A stretch of DNA of 64,000 nt, taken from Deltaproteobacteria bacterium HGW-Deltaproteobacteria-2 (GTDB lineage Bacteria > Desulfobacterota > Syntrophia > Syntrophales > Smithellaceae). Positions 39,808 through 49,413 of the stretch are shown here, piece after piece (positions within the stretch are counted from its first letter, which is position 1; every line of letters starts with the position of its first letter). The position numbers were made by a program, and so were the translations under genes. Location: positions 62,001 through 126,000 of the forward strand of contig PHBC01000005.1 in the NCBI GenBank assembly GCA_002840505.1, in the 5' to 3' direction. Below the pieces are notes generated by a model. The model was given only the letters and a program-made list of their open reading frames with translations. It did no database searches and was not told the origin of the DNA.

Positions 39808-40893
39808 TTATCTCCTTGCGGGCGGGACAAAAACATCCCTGATGCCGGTTCTTTCCAGTTTTATTGCGGATGTCGGGCAATGGTAAGAGCAAACTCCGCA
39901 ACCTATGCATTTCTTTTCATCTATAACAGCGATTTCTTCAACAAGGCTGATCGCCTCCATCGGGCACATATCCTCACAAGCCGCGCATCCTGTGCATTCA
40001 GAGGCTTCAACTTTGGCCATGCATGATGAATAGGATTGCATTGGAGCGCCGCCAATGTAATAAATCTGGAAGGTGCCGCAACAGCATTTGCAGCAATTGC
40101 AGATGGCGAATTCTTCATTGTTTATGTCCTGTTTTACATGAAATGCTTTATGCACCAACCCGTCTTCCCGGGCCTTATCCATTATTTTCAATGCTTCATC
40201 TTTTGATATTTTTTTCCCGAAATTGTATTTTATTACAAACTCGGCGGTCTGGCCGAAGATGAAACAGTTTTCTCTTTCATTTGTGACATGACAGGGCTTG
40301 CCCAGAAGATCTTTTTCGTGACGGCAGTAGCAAGTAGAGACCGCTATTGTATCAAATCTTTCGATGATCTTCTTCACATCGTCATACGGCATAACGTCGT
40401 CATGCGCTCCTTTTACTTCCTGCTCAACGGGAACTACTCTTGTAAATGGGGGCACTGTTTTGAGAAAATCGATAACCGGGTCATAACTGCCCTGAACCAG
40501 ATCCGAGAGCTCTTTGAAAATCTGGTCAAATAATTTTGCCAGTTTTTTTTCCTTTTCGGTTTTTTCGCCCCTCATCAGTGTAAATTCGAAGAGTCCCGGT
40601 ATAGGAGGCAAAAGCCTGTAGACAACTATGCCTGTGCTTTTACTGGGGATGCCGGTAATAATACCTTTACGCATTAGTCCATCCAGCATTTTGTCCAATG
40701 CTTCATCACTCAAATTGGATTTTTCCTTGATATCCTTTATATTCATCGGCTTTGTGAATACCGGAATGAATGCGGCCTCCTTTTCATCCATTATGGTCTG
40801 CAACAATTCAATCAATGTACCGGAAACAGGTATCGGGATAGCTCCTGCGCCTATTGAAGCTTGTGCGGCATCCTGCCATATTTTCTCATTCAT
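39808..40893 (-). CDS. 4Fe-4S protein with N-terminal winged-helix-like domain
   Basis: 361 residues. Residues 45-100 look like a winged helix (MNIKDIKEKSNLSDEALDKMLDGLMRKGII). The middle has Cys-rich segments (STCYCRHEKDLLGKPC; ICNCCKCCCG). The end is a two-cluster ferredoxin domain (CTGCAACEDMCP, CIGCGVCSYHCP). Homologous proteins are widespread in anaerobes but without an assigned role; it may carry electrons or sense redox state. GGAGAAATTT precedes ATG 40893. Apparently monocistronic. Confidence 0.75.
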   Translation of the reverse strand: MNEKIWQDAAQASIGAGAIPIPVSGTLIELLQTIMDEKEAAFIPVFTKPMNIKDIKEKSNLSDEALDKMLDGLMRKGIITGIPSKSTGIVVYRLLPPIPGLFEFTLMRGEKTEKEKKLAKLFDQIFKELSDLVQGSYDPVIDFLKTVPPFTRVVPVEQEVKGAHDDVMPYDDVKKIIERFDTIAVSTCYCRHEKDLLGKPCHVTNERENCFIFGQTAEFVIKYNFGKKISKDEALKIMDKAREDGLVHKAFHVKQDINNEEFAICNCCKCCCGTFQIYYIGGAPMQSYSSCMAKVEASECTGCAACEDMCPMEAISLVEEIAVIDEKKCIGCGVCSYHCPTSAIKLERTGIRDVFVPPARR

Positions 40894-41115
40894 AAATTTC
40901 TCCTTAAATTATAAATTTTATAAGTATGATTTCATTAAACGCTCTTCGGTCAAAACATTTATCATTGTAAATATCAAAAGCATTTATGAGACTCTCTCTT
41001 TCTGCATCAGGCACTTCCAGTCTATTAGTGGATTTGAACTATTAGATCCGGAAGGGCTGGATGTAAGTTAAAAACCCTTTTCTGAATTGATTGATAGTTA
41101 TAATCCATAAAAAAT

Positions 41116-42351
41116 TTAAACCGCTGCCTGATCATCGTCAGATTGTCCACTAACCACAACACGATTACGACCCGATCTTTTAGCGCGATACATTGCCTGA
41201 TCAGCCTCCAGAATCAATGCATCCGGGTTTGCCTGCCCGATACCTGGCACCATACTTGCCACTCCTAAGCTCACTGTGATATTAGTTGAAACGGATTTTT
41301 CGTACTTTATTGTCGTTTCCATAATTTTTTTGCGCATTTGCTCGGCAATAATCCTTGCTTGTTCTGCAGAGGAGTTGGTGAGTACCAGCGCGAACTCCTC
41401 GCCGCCGTAACGTGCTGCCAAATCTCCCGGACGGCGAGCATGATCCTTGATCAATGAAGCCACGACACGCAGACACTCATCGCCAGCCTGATGACCATAG
41501 GTATCGTTAAACATCTTGAAGTGATCGATATCAGCCATGATGAAGCCGACCGGTTCGCGTTTACGTCTGGCGCGCTGCCACTCGATAGCCAGGCTTCTGT
41601 CAAGACTGCGGCGGTTGGCAATCTGGGTGAGGCCGTCGATGGCAGAAAGATATTGCAGTGTCAAATTTGATTCTTCGAGATCACGATTCTCGACGGAAAG
41701 CAAGCGTGATTGCAGATAATTCTGTCGCAAACTGCGCTCTATCAGGAACGTACCAATCAAAGCACTGATGGAGGATCCCAAAAACACGTAATCAATAATG
41801 ACTACAGTAGCCAGCTTGTTGTCCGTTTGGTCGAACCCGATCAATCCTACATTGAGCGATAACAACATGATGATAGCGGAGATAACCCCCCATTTGAACT
41901 GTATGCGCGACAGCACAAACACAATAACCATCGCCACGGTGACAGCATTGTAGTAGTAGTAATTGTAAGGTTCAAGTGAATTTAGAGATATTGCAATAAG
42001 CCCGCCTACTGCAGAAGTGGCGAAAATGCAGGTAAAAAGTTGCATGTATTTTTCGCCGTATTTTTGCCTGAATTTTCCCCAAAAGCTGAGCAGCAACGGA
42101 ACAGCCATGGGTATTCCTGCCACCAGACGTATGAACCACGTTCGTCCGGCCATATCGGTCATCCAGATTAAGTCGAGTATGCCGCAGGCCAGGAAAACAA
42201 CCAATCCCATGATTCCGGCGATCTGCATGTGCGCAAAATAACGGCGCGCATAATCCTGCTGGAATTCGCGCTCCAATTCTTCGTTGAAACGCAAACGCCA
42301 GCCACGATCATTAAGTAACTGTTGCAGGGTATTTAATTCAGCATCTTTCAA
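41116..42351 (-). CDS. membrane diguanylate cyclase (GGDEF)
   Basis: 411 residues. Five or six membrane helices occupy about 38-210 (IAGIMGLVVFLACGILDLI through VFLGSSISALIGTFLI); a short linker is followed by a GGDEF domain from about 235. The active-site motif is RYGGEEFALVL, with DIDHFKMFNDTYGHQAGD before it. It should make c-di-GMP from two GTP. No RxxD inhibitory site stands immediately before the motif. A strong promoter (42440-42468) lies upstream. Confidence 0.9.
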   Translation of the reverse strand: MKDAELNTLQQLLNDRGWRLRFNEELEREFQQDYARRYFAHMQIAGIMGLVVFLACGILDLIWMTDMAGRTWFIRLVAGIPMAVPLLLSFWGKFRQKYGEKYMQLFTCIFATSAVGGLIAISLNSLEPYNYYYYNAVTVAMVIVFVLSRIQFKWGVISAIIMLLSLNVGLIGFDQTDNKLATVVIIDYVFLGSSISALIGTFLIERSLRQNYLQSRLLSVENRDLEESNLTLQYLSAIDGLTQIANRRSLDRSLAIEWQRARRKREPVGFIMADIDHFKMFNDTYGHQAGDECLRVVASLIKDHARRPGDLAARYGGEEFALVLTNSSAEQARIIAEQMRKKIMETTIKYEKSVSTNITVSLGVASMVPGIGQANPDALILEADQAMYRAKRSGRNRVVVSGQSDDDQAAV

Positions 42352-42439
42352 GACTGCGTCCTTTCTGGCAAGTAAGCCTCATCCGATAATTGGCGGCAGG
42401 TGTAACCCGTCAGACACATGAATCATTTTTTGCTGGTCA

Positions 42440-42468
42440 AGTATAGGGGTGACTTTCTTGTGTGTCAA
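42440..42468 (-). promoter_or_regulatory. strong sigma-70-type promoter of the diguanylate cyclase gene
   Basis: Minus-strand TTGACA (42468-42463), 17-bp spacer, TATACT (42445-42440). I see nothing else in the gene-free stretch 42352-42652. Confidence 0.75.
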
Positions 42469-42652
42469 GACAATTTGAAACAGTAAATAATAACTGTTAA
42501 CTACAAAAAATGGAGAGTGTTTTTTATGCTTATCATCTTTCCTGACAAATAAAAGAAAGTTCAGAAAATTATTTGCTTCATGCTGGAAAGCGGTCGGTTT
42601 TCCGTTGCCTACGTTCTGCTGACAGTTGTTTGATTATAAAAATCGAAGTATA

Positions 42653-43543
42653 TCAGTAACGCTTTGCGCCGATATTATAATAGGCAAGATTGGTCGGATT
42701 AGTGCAGTTCAGAAGTCTCTGAATAGATTCTCCTTTGCAAATATTCGGATAGCTTTTAAGCGCTTCCCGTTTGCCTGGCGTGCCGGGACTTACATAGTCA
42801 ATTTCTGCCTCATCTCTATGGTCTGTAGATGTTCCCGCTGCCGGCCAGTGTTCCGAATGAAGTCCCAGTTGCCTGCAAACAAAACGATGATCCGGATGAA
42901 CCGGTTCACGTTCCTTCATGCGCAAAACACGTTTAAGACTGAAGCGTGTTGAAAAGCGATCAAACCATTGTCGTTCGATTAACCTGGAATCGTCAGGTGA
43001 CAGACCGCAGAATATATCCACTAATGGTTCATAATTACGAAGAATTAAAAACTGAGTGCAGAAATCCACAGCATCGTAGCTCATACGGCGAGGCAAAGAA
43101 ATAAACCTGGATAAACGGTCTGTTGGAATATTAACGATCTCGTTAACTTCCATCAATAATCGATGAATAAGACGACGTGGCGGAGGCATCCATGCACAGG
43201 TTGCCATCAATAAATCGGGATTCTCCTGCAGACATTGTATGAATTCAAGTAAAGCCCTTTCTTCTAACAACCATGTATCACCATCGAGGATTACAAGAAA
43301 ATCTGGTTTAAAAGGCAATGCAGCCTTAATTGCATTTTTCATAAGTGAAATAGCACCGGCAAAGTGAGGCAAGGGTTTACAGGACACAAAAGCATCTTCC
43401 AGATAGGGCTTGGCAGCGGCTCCGGACGAGGCATGGACTAATATGTAAGGATAAGTAAAATTAAGCTTGAAAATCTCCTGGTTGATGCGCGTGCAATCCA
43501 GACGATCGTGACTTGTCAGGCATATCGCAACTTTAGGATTCAA
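42653..43543 (-). CDS. glycosyltransferase-like protein
   Basis: About 296 residues from TTG 43543, which overlaps the stop codon of the preceding gene (TTGA) and gives the natural N-terminus NPKVAICLTSHDRL; an in-frame ATG at 43600 would add 19 residues inside that gene. GT-A fold signs: ICLTSHDRL strand and the DxD motif in FLVILDGDTWLLEE. Donor and acceptor unknown. It is translationally coupled to the SAF-domain oxidoreductase. Confidence 0.65.
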   Translation of the reverse strand: MNPKVAICLTSHDRLDCTRINQEIFKLNFTYPYILVHASSGAAAKPYLEDAFVSCKPLPHFAGAISLMKNAIKAALPFKPDFLVILDGDTWLLEERALLEFIQCLQENPDLLMATCAWMPPPRRLIHRLLMEVNEIVNIPTDRLSRFISLPRRMSYDAVDFCTQFLILRNYEPLVDIFCGLSPDDSRLIERQWFDRFSTRFSLKRVLRMKEREPVHPDHRFVCRQLGLHSEHWPAAGTSTDHRDEAEIDYVSPGTPGKREALKSYPNICKGESIQRLLNCTNPTNLAYYNIGAKRY

Positions 43544-44715
43544 TTTACGGCTCCAATGGTATGACCAGCGTGTATAACTTTCTCTTCGGTGGCAAGCCAC
43601 GCTTGCAGCGCTCGCGATTCCGGTAATTCGACATCATCGCGCATTATTATTTCGCCTTTTGCGATCTTGCGTTTGATTATTATGTCGCGCATAAGAGCGA
43701 TGGGAAGATGTCCGTGGTTTTCTAAAATACGCACGCATTCGCCCCGTGCATCAAAGCTTCCGATACCTTGTTTGATTCTATCACCAGGCATTAGCCTGTG
43801 CTTAGTTATTGTTGCAACGCTAATTGTCGGAAGTGAACCGTTATCCATCAGGATGTTGCCACCTGCTACTGTCCGGCGAAGCGTTTTCATAATTTCTAAA
43901 TGACAAAGATGATAAGGTCGCACCAGCCGATAAAACGGTCCATCACCCATTTTCAAATATCCTAAAGCAACTGATTCTTGCGAATCATGATGCGCAATGA
44001 TCATCACAGCACCAGGTGCCTCTTGCGTCAACACATAGTCGACAATTGGTTTGCCATGATTTGCTGCCGCTTTAGACAGTATATCCAATCCTTTGTTTAT
44101 TTTAGAGACAGTAGGTCCAAGCATTCCTTGTCTGTAAATATCAGCACCAAATCCATTGGCAACAAGAGCCTGTTCAAGTTGAAGTTTTGTGCCATCCGTA
44201 AATGACGTAACCTGCGGGAGTGAAATTCCATATATTTTTGAAAAATGCGCCATCGTTTTGCACGTAGGTGAAAGATTTAGAAATCCCTTAACATTGACGT
44301 AAACCAGCGGATCAAATCCCATCGCCTTGCCGTCTTCAGCGAGGGCCGCCAGTGATCCCGGTTGATCACCTTCAGCTTCGGTAATATATCCGCGAGTCCG
44401 GTAATAACTGCCTGCAATTACGTGCCATGCTGAACTCATTGTCACAATTTTTCGTTTGGCGGCAATTGCGTGTTCAATAACATCTGTTGCGTGCAAAGGA
44501 TCGCCGGAACATTCGACTATGATTTCTGACTTCTCAATCAGGGCCTCTATTGAGGAGACAATTTCATCATCATGAAAGTCAGGGATATTTACTTTTTTAC
44601 GTCTTGTTAGTACTGACCCGACTTTAAAATCGTTGGAACGTCTGATCGCTCTGGCTAACCCCTGCGCGATGAAACCTGTACCAACGATCCCTATTACACA
44701 AAGCTTTTTAATCAA
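43540..44715 (-). CDS. NAD(P)-binding homoserine-dehydrogenase-like protein with SAF domain
   Basis: 391 residues starting at TTG 44715 behind AAGGAG. A Rossmann motif CVIGIVGTGFIAQGLARAI and VECSGDP with IVTMSSAWH are followed by a middle catalytic-like domain. The C-terminal part (from about 310) resembles the SAF domain that closes sugar-acid dehydratases and sialic-acid-synthase-like proteins. Members of this family occur near polysaccharide genes; the reaction is not established. Coupled to the glycosyltransferase downstream, which hints at nucleotide-sugar or glycan modification. Confidence 0.7.
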   Translation of the reverse strand: MIKKLCVIGIVGTGFIAQGLARAIRRSNDFKVGSVLTRRKKVNIPDFHDDEIVSSIEALIEKSEIIVECSGDPLHATDVIEHAIAAKRKIVTMSSAWHVIAGSYYRTRGYITEAEGDQPGSLAALAEDGKAMGFDPLVYVNVKGFLNLSPTCKTMAHFSKIYGISLPQVTSFTDGTKLQLEQALVANGFGADIYRQGMLGPTVSKINKGLDILSKAAANHGKPIVDYVLTQEAPGAVMIIAHHDSQESVALGYLKMGDGPFYRLVRPYHLCHLEIMKTLRRTVAGGNILMDNGSLPTISVATITKHRLMPGDRIKQGIGSFDARGECVRILENHGHLPIALMRDIIIKRKIAKGEIIMRDDVELPESRALQAWLATEEKVIHAGHTIGAVN

Positions 44716-44811
44716 ATGTTAATTCTCCTTCCGGGAAAAAACAGCAAACACAGTAGCAGCAGTAACCAGAATAAACTTTTATGTCAAGGCAATGTTAATT
44801 GTAAAACGTAG

Positions 44812-45111
44812 TCATATTTTTAATTTCTTCGTCACGTAATGTCTCGCTGTCATGATGGGGTGGCGATAAAGCATGCGGGGTCCGGAGTCTTTCATTACCG
44901 CTTTGATTTTTTCCCTCATGTCCGGTTTATAACAATGTATGGGGCATTTTGAGCACGGGGGCTTGTTCTCTTTGAGCGGGCATTTTTCAAGTCTCTTTTT
45001 AACATAATTAAGAAGCTCTCGACATTCGGGACAAATGTTTTCTGTACTGCCATGATGATCACGGCAGTACAGATCAATCATCAGTTCGACTGTTTTAATT
45101 TCCTGTTCCAT
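44812..45111 (-). CDS. YgbA-like protein (nitrous oxide-stimulated promoter family)
   Basis: A 99-residue Cys-rich protein: CRDHH, ICPECRELL, CPLKENKPPCSKCPIHCY and a C-terminal PRMLYRHPIMTARHYVTKK, the diagnostic end of the YgbA/PF11756 family. In E. coli the homologue is controlled by the nitric-oxide sensor NsrR and helps recovery from nitrosative stress. It follows the FrdX-like gene by 6 bp and shares the region with hcp and an hcpR-like gene, so a role in NO defence is a good inference. Confidence 0.85.
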   Translation of the reverse strand: MEQEIKTVELMIDLYCRDHHGSTENICPECRELLNYVKKRLEKCPLKENKPPCSKCPIHCYKPDMREKIKAVMKDSGPRMLYRHPIMTARHYVTKKLKI

Positions 45112-45117
45112 TATCCT

Positions 45118-45855
45118 TTACGAACGCTTCAATATCTTTCCTCTTAAACTCAGGACGATTTCTTTCGTTGGGATTTTCTTGTTCGCAGCTTCCATCCCTT
45201 TTTTGACAATCATGGGCATTCCGGAACAACAAGGCACCTCCATCACAACAGTGGTGACGCTCTTAATTCCCGCGGTTCTGAAAATGTCGGCAAACTTGCT
45301 AACATACTCGTGAACATCATCGAATTTCGGACAGCCCATCATCACCACTTTTCCCTTCATCAAATCACGGTGCAGGGTGGGAAAAGCGACGGCCGTGCAG
45401 TCCGCCAGGACCAGCAGGTCGGCTCCTTTCAAGAAGGGGGCACTGGCCGGGATAAGTTTGATCTGAATCGGCCAGTGGGTGAGAGACGATTCTTCCTCTT
45501 TACCGGCATCAAAATGAGCAGGCTTATTTGCCGCCTCGCAGGCGGACGGTTTATCAAAAATCTGGATATGTGTTGACGGGCATCCACAGGGCATGGTTGC
45601 CTTCTCCTTTTTTGTAAGGTGCTTTTTAACAGCTTTTTCGTCAAAAGCAGGAGCTTCGCGCTCGACAATGCGCAGAGCTCCGGTGGGGCACTCTCCGATG
45701 CAGGCGCCCAGGCCGTCGCAGAATGTTTCCGAAACAACCTTGGCTTTGCCGTCAATGATTTGCAGGGCACCCTCGGCGCAGCCGGTCACGCAATTTCCGC
45801 AGCCGTCACACAAATCTTCATCAATCTCGATAATCTTGCGTAATATTTTTTTCAT
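45118..45855 (-). CDS. FrdX-like ferredoxin-domain protein
   Basis: 245 residues. Residues 1-65 form a bacterial 2[4Fe-4S] ferredoxin domain (CDGCGNCVTGCAEGAL; CDGLGACIGECPTGAL). The rest carries further Cys motifs (MPCGCPSTH; MMGCPKFDD; EVPCCSGMP) with a probable redox or cluster function. In Desulfovibrio and relatives a ferredoxin-like gene (frdX) is co-regulated with hcp by HcpR. Here it sits between ygbA-like and hcp on the same strand. Likely electron donor to Hcp; inference. AGGTGATGTC precedes the ATG. Confidence 0.8.
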   Translation of the reverse strand: MKKILRKIIEIDEDLCDGCGNCVTGCAEGALQIIDGKAKVVSETFCDGLGACIGECPTGALRIVEREAPAFDEKAVKKHLTKKEKATMPCGCPSTHIQIFDKPSACEAANKPAHFDAGKEEESSLTHWPIQIKLIPASAPFLKGADLLVLADCTAVAFPTLHRDLMKGKVVMMGCPKFDDVHEYVSKFADIFRTAGIKSVTTVVMEVPCCSGMPMIVKKGMEAANKKIPTKEIVLSLRGKILKRS

Positions 45856-45893
45856 GACATCACCTTTTTAAAATTAATTGTTCTTATCCGCTG

Positions 45894-45984
45894 TGTCATT
45901 CCCGCGAAGGCGGGAATCCAGTATTATCAATTATTCCTGGATACCGGCTGGAGTTTATCCCGCGTATGCGGGGCCGGTATGACA
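45894..45984. repeat. TGTCATTCCCGCG-type interspersed palindrome
   Basis: Bounded by TGTCAT (45894) and ATGACA (45984). Internal stems are ATTCCCGCG/CGGGAAT, CCCGC/GCGGG, and ATACCGG with CCGGTAT. This composite element is common between genes in many bacteria. It lies between hcp and the FrdX-like gene and may uncouple their transcription. Confidence 0.8.
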
Positions 45985-46002
45985 ATGGAGATTATGATTT
46001 TC

Positions 46003-47637
46003 TTATTGCCCCTTCACCATTGCCTCAACGTCAGTTTTCGGATCCGTAATTGGTTTGATATTAAAATTATCCACTAAAACTTTGAGAACATTCGGCGATG
46101 CAAATGCCGGCAGTGTCGGCCCGAGACGGATTCCTTTTACACCCAAATGAAGAAGTGCCAGAAGCACAGCCACAGCTTTCTGCTCATACCAGGCAACATC
46201 GAAGGAAATCGGCAGTTCATTAATGTCTTTGAGTCCGAATACTTCTTTAAGCTTCAAAGCGATAACGGCCAGCGAATAGCAATCGTTACACTGTCCCGCG
46301 TCCAAAACCCTGGGAATGCCGCCGATATCGCCCAGAGCCAGTTTGTTGTAGCGATATTTGGCGCATCCCGCTGTCAGAATAACTGTCTCTTGAGGAAGTT
46401 CTTGGGCGACATCAGTATAATAACTGCGTGTTTTATGCCGTCCATCGCATCCGGCCATGACGATGAAGCGCTTGATCGCTCCGGATTTTACCGCGTCCAC
46501 AACCTTGTCGGCCAACGCCAGAACCTGATTGTGGCCAAATCCCGTTACCAGTTCTCCCTTTTCTAGCTCCGTCGGCGATGCGCATTTTTTAGCCAGCGCG
46601 ACTATTTCGGAAAAATCTTTTGTGCCGCCTTTTGCTCTGGGAGGAATATGTTTGACTCCAGGATAAGCAACAACTCCGGTGGTGAATATTCTGTCTTTAT
46701 AAGGATCTTTCACCGGAATAATGCAGTTGGTCGTCATCAGGATGGGGCCGTTGAACGACTCGAATTCCTCCGCCTGTTTCCACCAGGAGCTCCCGTAATT
46801 ACCAACGAAGTGAGAGTATTTCTTAAACGCGGGGTAACTGTTTGCCGGCAGCATCTCACCATGAGTGTAAACATCAACACCGGTTCCTTCCGTCTGCTTC
46901 AGAAGTTCCTCCATATCTTTGAGGTCATGGCCGGAAATCAGAATACCCGGATTGCCCCGCACGCCGATATTAACCTTGGATATTTCGGGATTTCCATAAG
47001 TGGAAGTATTCGCTTTGTCCAGTAGCGCCATTGTGTTGACGGCGCACTCTCCCGCGCGCATAACCATCGCGACCATTTCATTAACGCTCAAATCTTTGGT
47101 TGTCGAAACCAACGCTTCCATCAGGAAATTATAAATCTTCTCATCCTCAAAACCCAGCACTGCGGCGTGCTCCGCATAGGCGGCAATGCCTTTGATTCCA
47201 TAGATCAAAAGCATCCGCAGTGATCGGACATCTACGTTTTCTATGGAAAGAATACCGATTTGTGCAGCCTTTTTATTAAATTCGGCAACATCATCCGAGA
47301 ACCACACCGCCGAATCGTGCAAAACACCCGGCATATCCGCCCCATATTTTTTCTTTAATTCATCCCGTAATTTAAGCGCCTCGTGAATGAGCGCGATTAT
47401 TCTGTCATTGTCAAAGTTAACATTCGTAATCGTCGCAAAAAGCGCCTCTGCCGTAAAACGTCCGTATTTGCTGTCCAATATTCCTGCTTGTCTGGCCTTT
47501 TCGGCATAGATCGCGATACCTTTCAGGACGTAAACCAACAGGTCTTGAAGATTTGCTGTTTCTTCCGTCTTTCCGCATACACCCTTGATACCGCAACCTT
47601 CATTCTTGACTGTTTCCTGACACTGATAACAAAACAT
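46003..47637 (-). CDS. hcp: hybrid cluster protein, class I (hydroxylamine reductase / NO reductase)
   Basis: 544 residues. N-terminal cysteines C3-x2-C6-x8-C15-x5-C21 are the class I arrangement of strict anaerobes for a [4Fe-4S] cluster. Hybrid-cluster ligands are visible in [53 protein letters not shown] and [11 protein letters not shown]. Hcp reduces NO to N2O and hydroxylamine to ammonia, protecting against nitrosative stress. AGGAGG precedes the ATG. Divergent from an hcpR-like gene with a shared Fnr-type palindrome. Confidence 0.96.
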   Translation of the reverse strand: MFCYQCQETVKNEGCGIKGVCGKTEETANLQDLLVYVLKGIAIYAEKARQAGILDSKYGRFTAEALFATITNVNFDNDRIIALIHEALKLRDELKKKYGADMPGVLHDSAVWFSDDVAEFNKKAAQIGILSIENVDVRSLRMLLIYGIKGIAAYAEHAAVLGFEDEKIYNFLMEALVSTTKDLSVNEMVAMVMRAGECAVNTMALLDKANTSTYGNPEISKVNIGVRGNPGILISGHDLKDMEELLKQTEGTGVDVYTHGEMLPANSYPAFKKYSHFVGNYGSSWWKQAEEFESFNGPILMTTNCIIPVKDPYKDRIFTTGVVAYPGVKHIPPRAKGGTKDFSEIVALAKKCASPTELEKGELVTGFGHNQVLALADKVVDAVKSGAIKRFIVMAGCDGRHKTRSYYTDVAQELPQETVILTAGCAKYRYNKLALGDIGGIPRVLDAGQCNDCYSLAVIALKLKEVFGLKDINELPISFDVAWYEQKAVAVLLALLHLGVKGIRLGPTLPAFASPNVLKVLVDNFNIKPITDPKTDVEAMVKGQ

Positions 47638-47705
47638 ATGAAACCTCCTGTATTAAATTCTTTGTTTTTTGTTTGCCAGTGTATCTAAAATAATACCGCA
47701 TATCC

Positions 47706-47719
47706 TTGACTTATGTTAA
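47706..47719. promoter_or_regulatory. Crp/Fnr-type binding site between hcp and its regulator
   Basis: TTGAC-TTAT-GTTAA, an inverted repeat with one mismatch and 4-bp spacer, in the 118-bp region between divergent hcp and the Crp/Fnr gene. The half-site spacing is that of Fnr/HcpR-type sites. Binding by the neighbouring regulator is inference. Confidence 0.65.
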
Positions 47720-47755
47720 GAAGAATATATATTTTTCCCCAAAGGGATGTAAACC

Positions 47756-48445
47756 ATGAAAAAAGCACATGATATTCTGATAAAAAGCCAACTATTCGGG
47801 GGCCTGCCCGAAGAGCACATCGTCGAGATTGAGAAAATTGCCGTCGATAAACATTATAACAAAGGCGATATAATCTTTTATGACGGAGACGAAGGTGTTG
47901 GTTTTTATCTTGTTGTCGCGGGGAGCATCAATGTTTACAAACTATCACCTGACGGAAAAGAGCAGATACTCCACATTGTAAAAGAAGGCGACACCATCGG
48001 TGCTGTTCCCGTCTTTTCCGGGAAATCATTTCCCGCCAACGCCCGGGCCATCTCTAAAAGTCATCTGTTATTTTTCGACAGGAATAAGTTTATTCAGCTC
48101 ATTACCAATAAACCGTCTCTGACGATGAACATTCTGGCGCTGCTTTCCATGCGTCTGCGGGAGTTTACCATCCAAGTGGAGAATCTATCACTTAAGGAAA
48201 TTCCCGGACGCCTGGCTGCCTATCTGCTTTATCTTGCGCAGGAGCAGGGCAACAAAGATTTAATCAAACTTACTATTTCCAAGGTGCAACTTGCCAATCT
48301 GCTGGGCACGGGACCGGAATCACTTTCACGCGCATTGGGAAACATGAAGACCAAGAAGCTTGTGGCGGAAGAAGGCGCCAATGTCAGGCTGATTAACCGC
48401 GTTTTACTGGAAGAGCTTGCCGAGAGGGGCAAAGAGGCTCAATAA
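47756..48445 (+). CDS. Crp/Fnr-family regulator, HcpR-like
   Basis: 229 residues: cyclic-nucleotide-binding-type beta barrel (about 10-125; KGDIIFYDGDEGVGFYLVVAGSINVY), dimer helix (130-150) and Crp-type helix-turn-helix (KVQLANLLGTGPESLSRALGNMKTK). The Fnr cluster cysteines are absent, so it is not an oxygen sensor of the Fnr kind. HcpR proteins of anaerobes have this build and regulate hcp in response to NO, probably through haem. Divergent from hcp with a palindrome between them. Confidence 0.85.
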   Translation: MKKAHDILIKSQLFGGLPEEHIVEIEKIAVDKHYNKGDIIFYDGDEGVGFYLVVAGSINVYKLSPDGKEQILHIVKEGDTIGAVPVFSGKSFPANARAISKSHLLFFDRNKFIQLITNKPSLTMNILALLSMRLREFTIQVENLSLKEIPGRLAAYLLYLAQEQGNKDLIKLTISKVQLANLLGTGPESLSRALGNMKTKKLVAEEGANVRLINRVLLEELAERGKEAQ

Positions 48446-48595
48446 TCATTTCTTTTTTCCCACTTCTTTTGTTTGGCGGATTGAATTATGAAACACTTTT
48501 TGATAAACTGTAAAAAATTAATACAATCAGTTTATTGTTTCCGGAATTTCTCCTCTCAGCAGTTCCCTCATGTTTTCTTCTTTTGTCATGATACT

Positions 48596-49270
48596 TTATG
48601 GTGTTTGAGTTTGTGCTTTCGGCGCAATCCTGATTTCTACCCTTCTATTTTTCTGTCGTCCAGATTCGGTATTATTGGTTGCAACAGGCATGGTTTTGCC
48701 ATATCCGACAACTTCAATGCGATTTTCAGCTACACCACGCATAACCAGTAAAGTTTTCACATTATTGGCACGCCTTTTCGAAAGATCCATGTTATATTCA
48801 TCAGAACCTTTACTGTCGGTATGTCCTTCCACTCTGATTAAGGTATCGGGATATTGGTTTAAAACTCCGGCTACCCTGTTTATTTCATTATAGAGTCCCG
48901 GACGCAATTCTGCTGAGTTCGTATCGAATGTAACATCGCCCTTAAAAGTTACCGATAGAAGATTGCCTTCCCGGGTAACGGCGGCAGCTTCCGATTTTGC
49001 CAGAACTTCACGCATGTCTTTTTCCTGCTTGTCCATCATCGCGCCGACACCGTAACCACCACCACCGCCTACAGCAGCGCCAATGGCCGCTCCGATAAGG
49101 GTGCTCTGTGTATTATGTCCGATGGCCTGTCCTAGTATCGCTCCGACCACGGCTCCGCCTCCCGCTCCGATAAGGCCGCCTTGTTGACCTTTTGTCATTG
49201 TTCCGGTCTGAGCGCAACCGGCCAGAATTAAAATACAACAAAGAAATAAGGAAAATCCTTTTTTATTCAT
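48596..49270 (-). CDS. OmpA-family lipoprotein with glycine-zipper segment
   Basis: 224 residues. Lipobox LILAGC (Cys near 19); residues 30-75 are a glycine-zipper hairpin (GGLIGAGGGAVVGAILGQAIG, IGAAIGAAVGGGGG). The C-terminal OmpA/peptidoglycan-binding domain has VEGHTDSKGSDEYNMDLSKRRA and the basic RRVEIRI end. It should anchor the outer membrane to peptidoglycan (YiaD-like). AAGGGAG before ATG 49270. Confidence 0.88.
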   Translation of the reverse strand: MNKKGFSLFLCCILILAGCAQTGTMTKGQQGGLIGAGGGAVVGAILGQAIGHNTQSTLIGAAIGAAVGGGGGYGVGAMMDKQEKDMREVLAKSEAAAVTREGNLLSVTFKGDVTFDTNSAELRPGLYNEINRVAGVLNQYPDTLIRVEGHTDSKGSDEYNMDLSKRRANNVKTLLVMRGVAENRIEVVGYGKTMPVATNNTESGRQKNRRVEIRIAPKAQTQTP

Positions 49271-49413
49271 TTTTTGTCACTCCCTTAAAATGCGTTAAAA
49301 TTATAACTTTTTGAGATTTAAGTATAAACAGCAATTTATTTGCAGGTCAAGGAAATATTGGTCGCAAAGTATTGTGCATGTTCCGGATATCTGTCTGACG
49401 AGAGTAGTGTTTA

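Noticed and set aside
40917-41072. Plus-strand frame ending FELLDPEGLDVS in the gap before the diguanylate cyclase gene.
   Set aside because: It mostly overlaps the 4Fe-4S protein gene antisense; the non-overlapping part is too short and has no start signal, so no gene is claimed.
42653-44715. A possible frameshift joining the glycosyltransferase and SAF-domain genes, which overlap.
   Set aside because: Both frames are complete; TTG 43543 overlaps the upstream stop (TTGA), a normal coupling arrangement.
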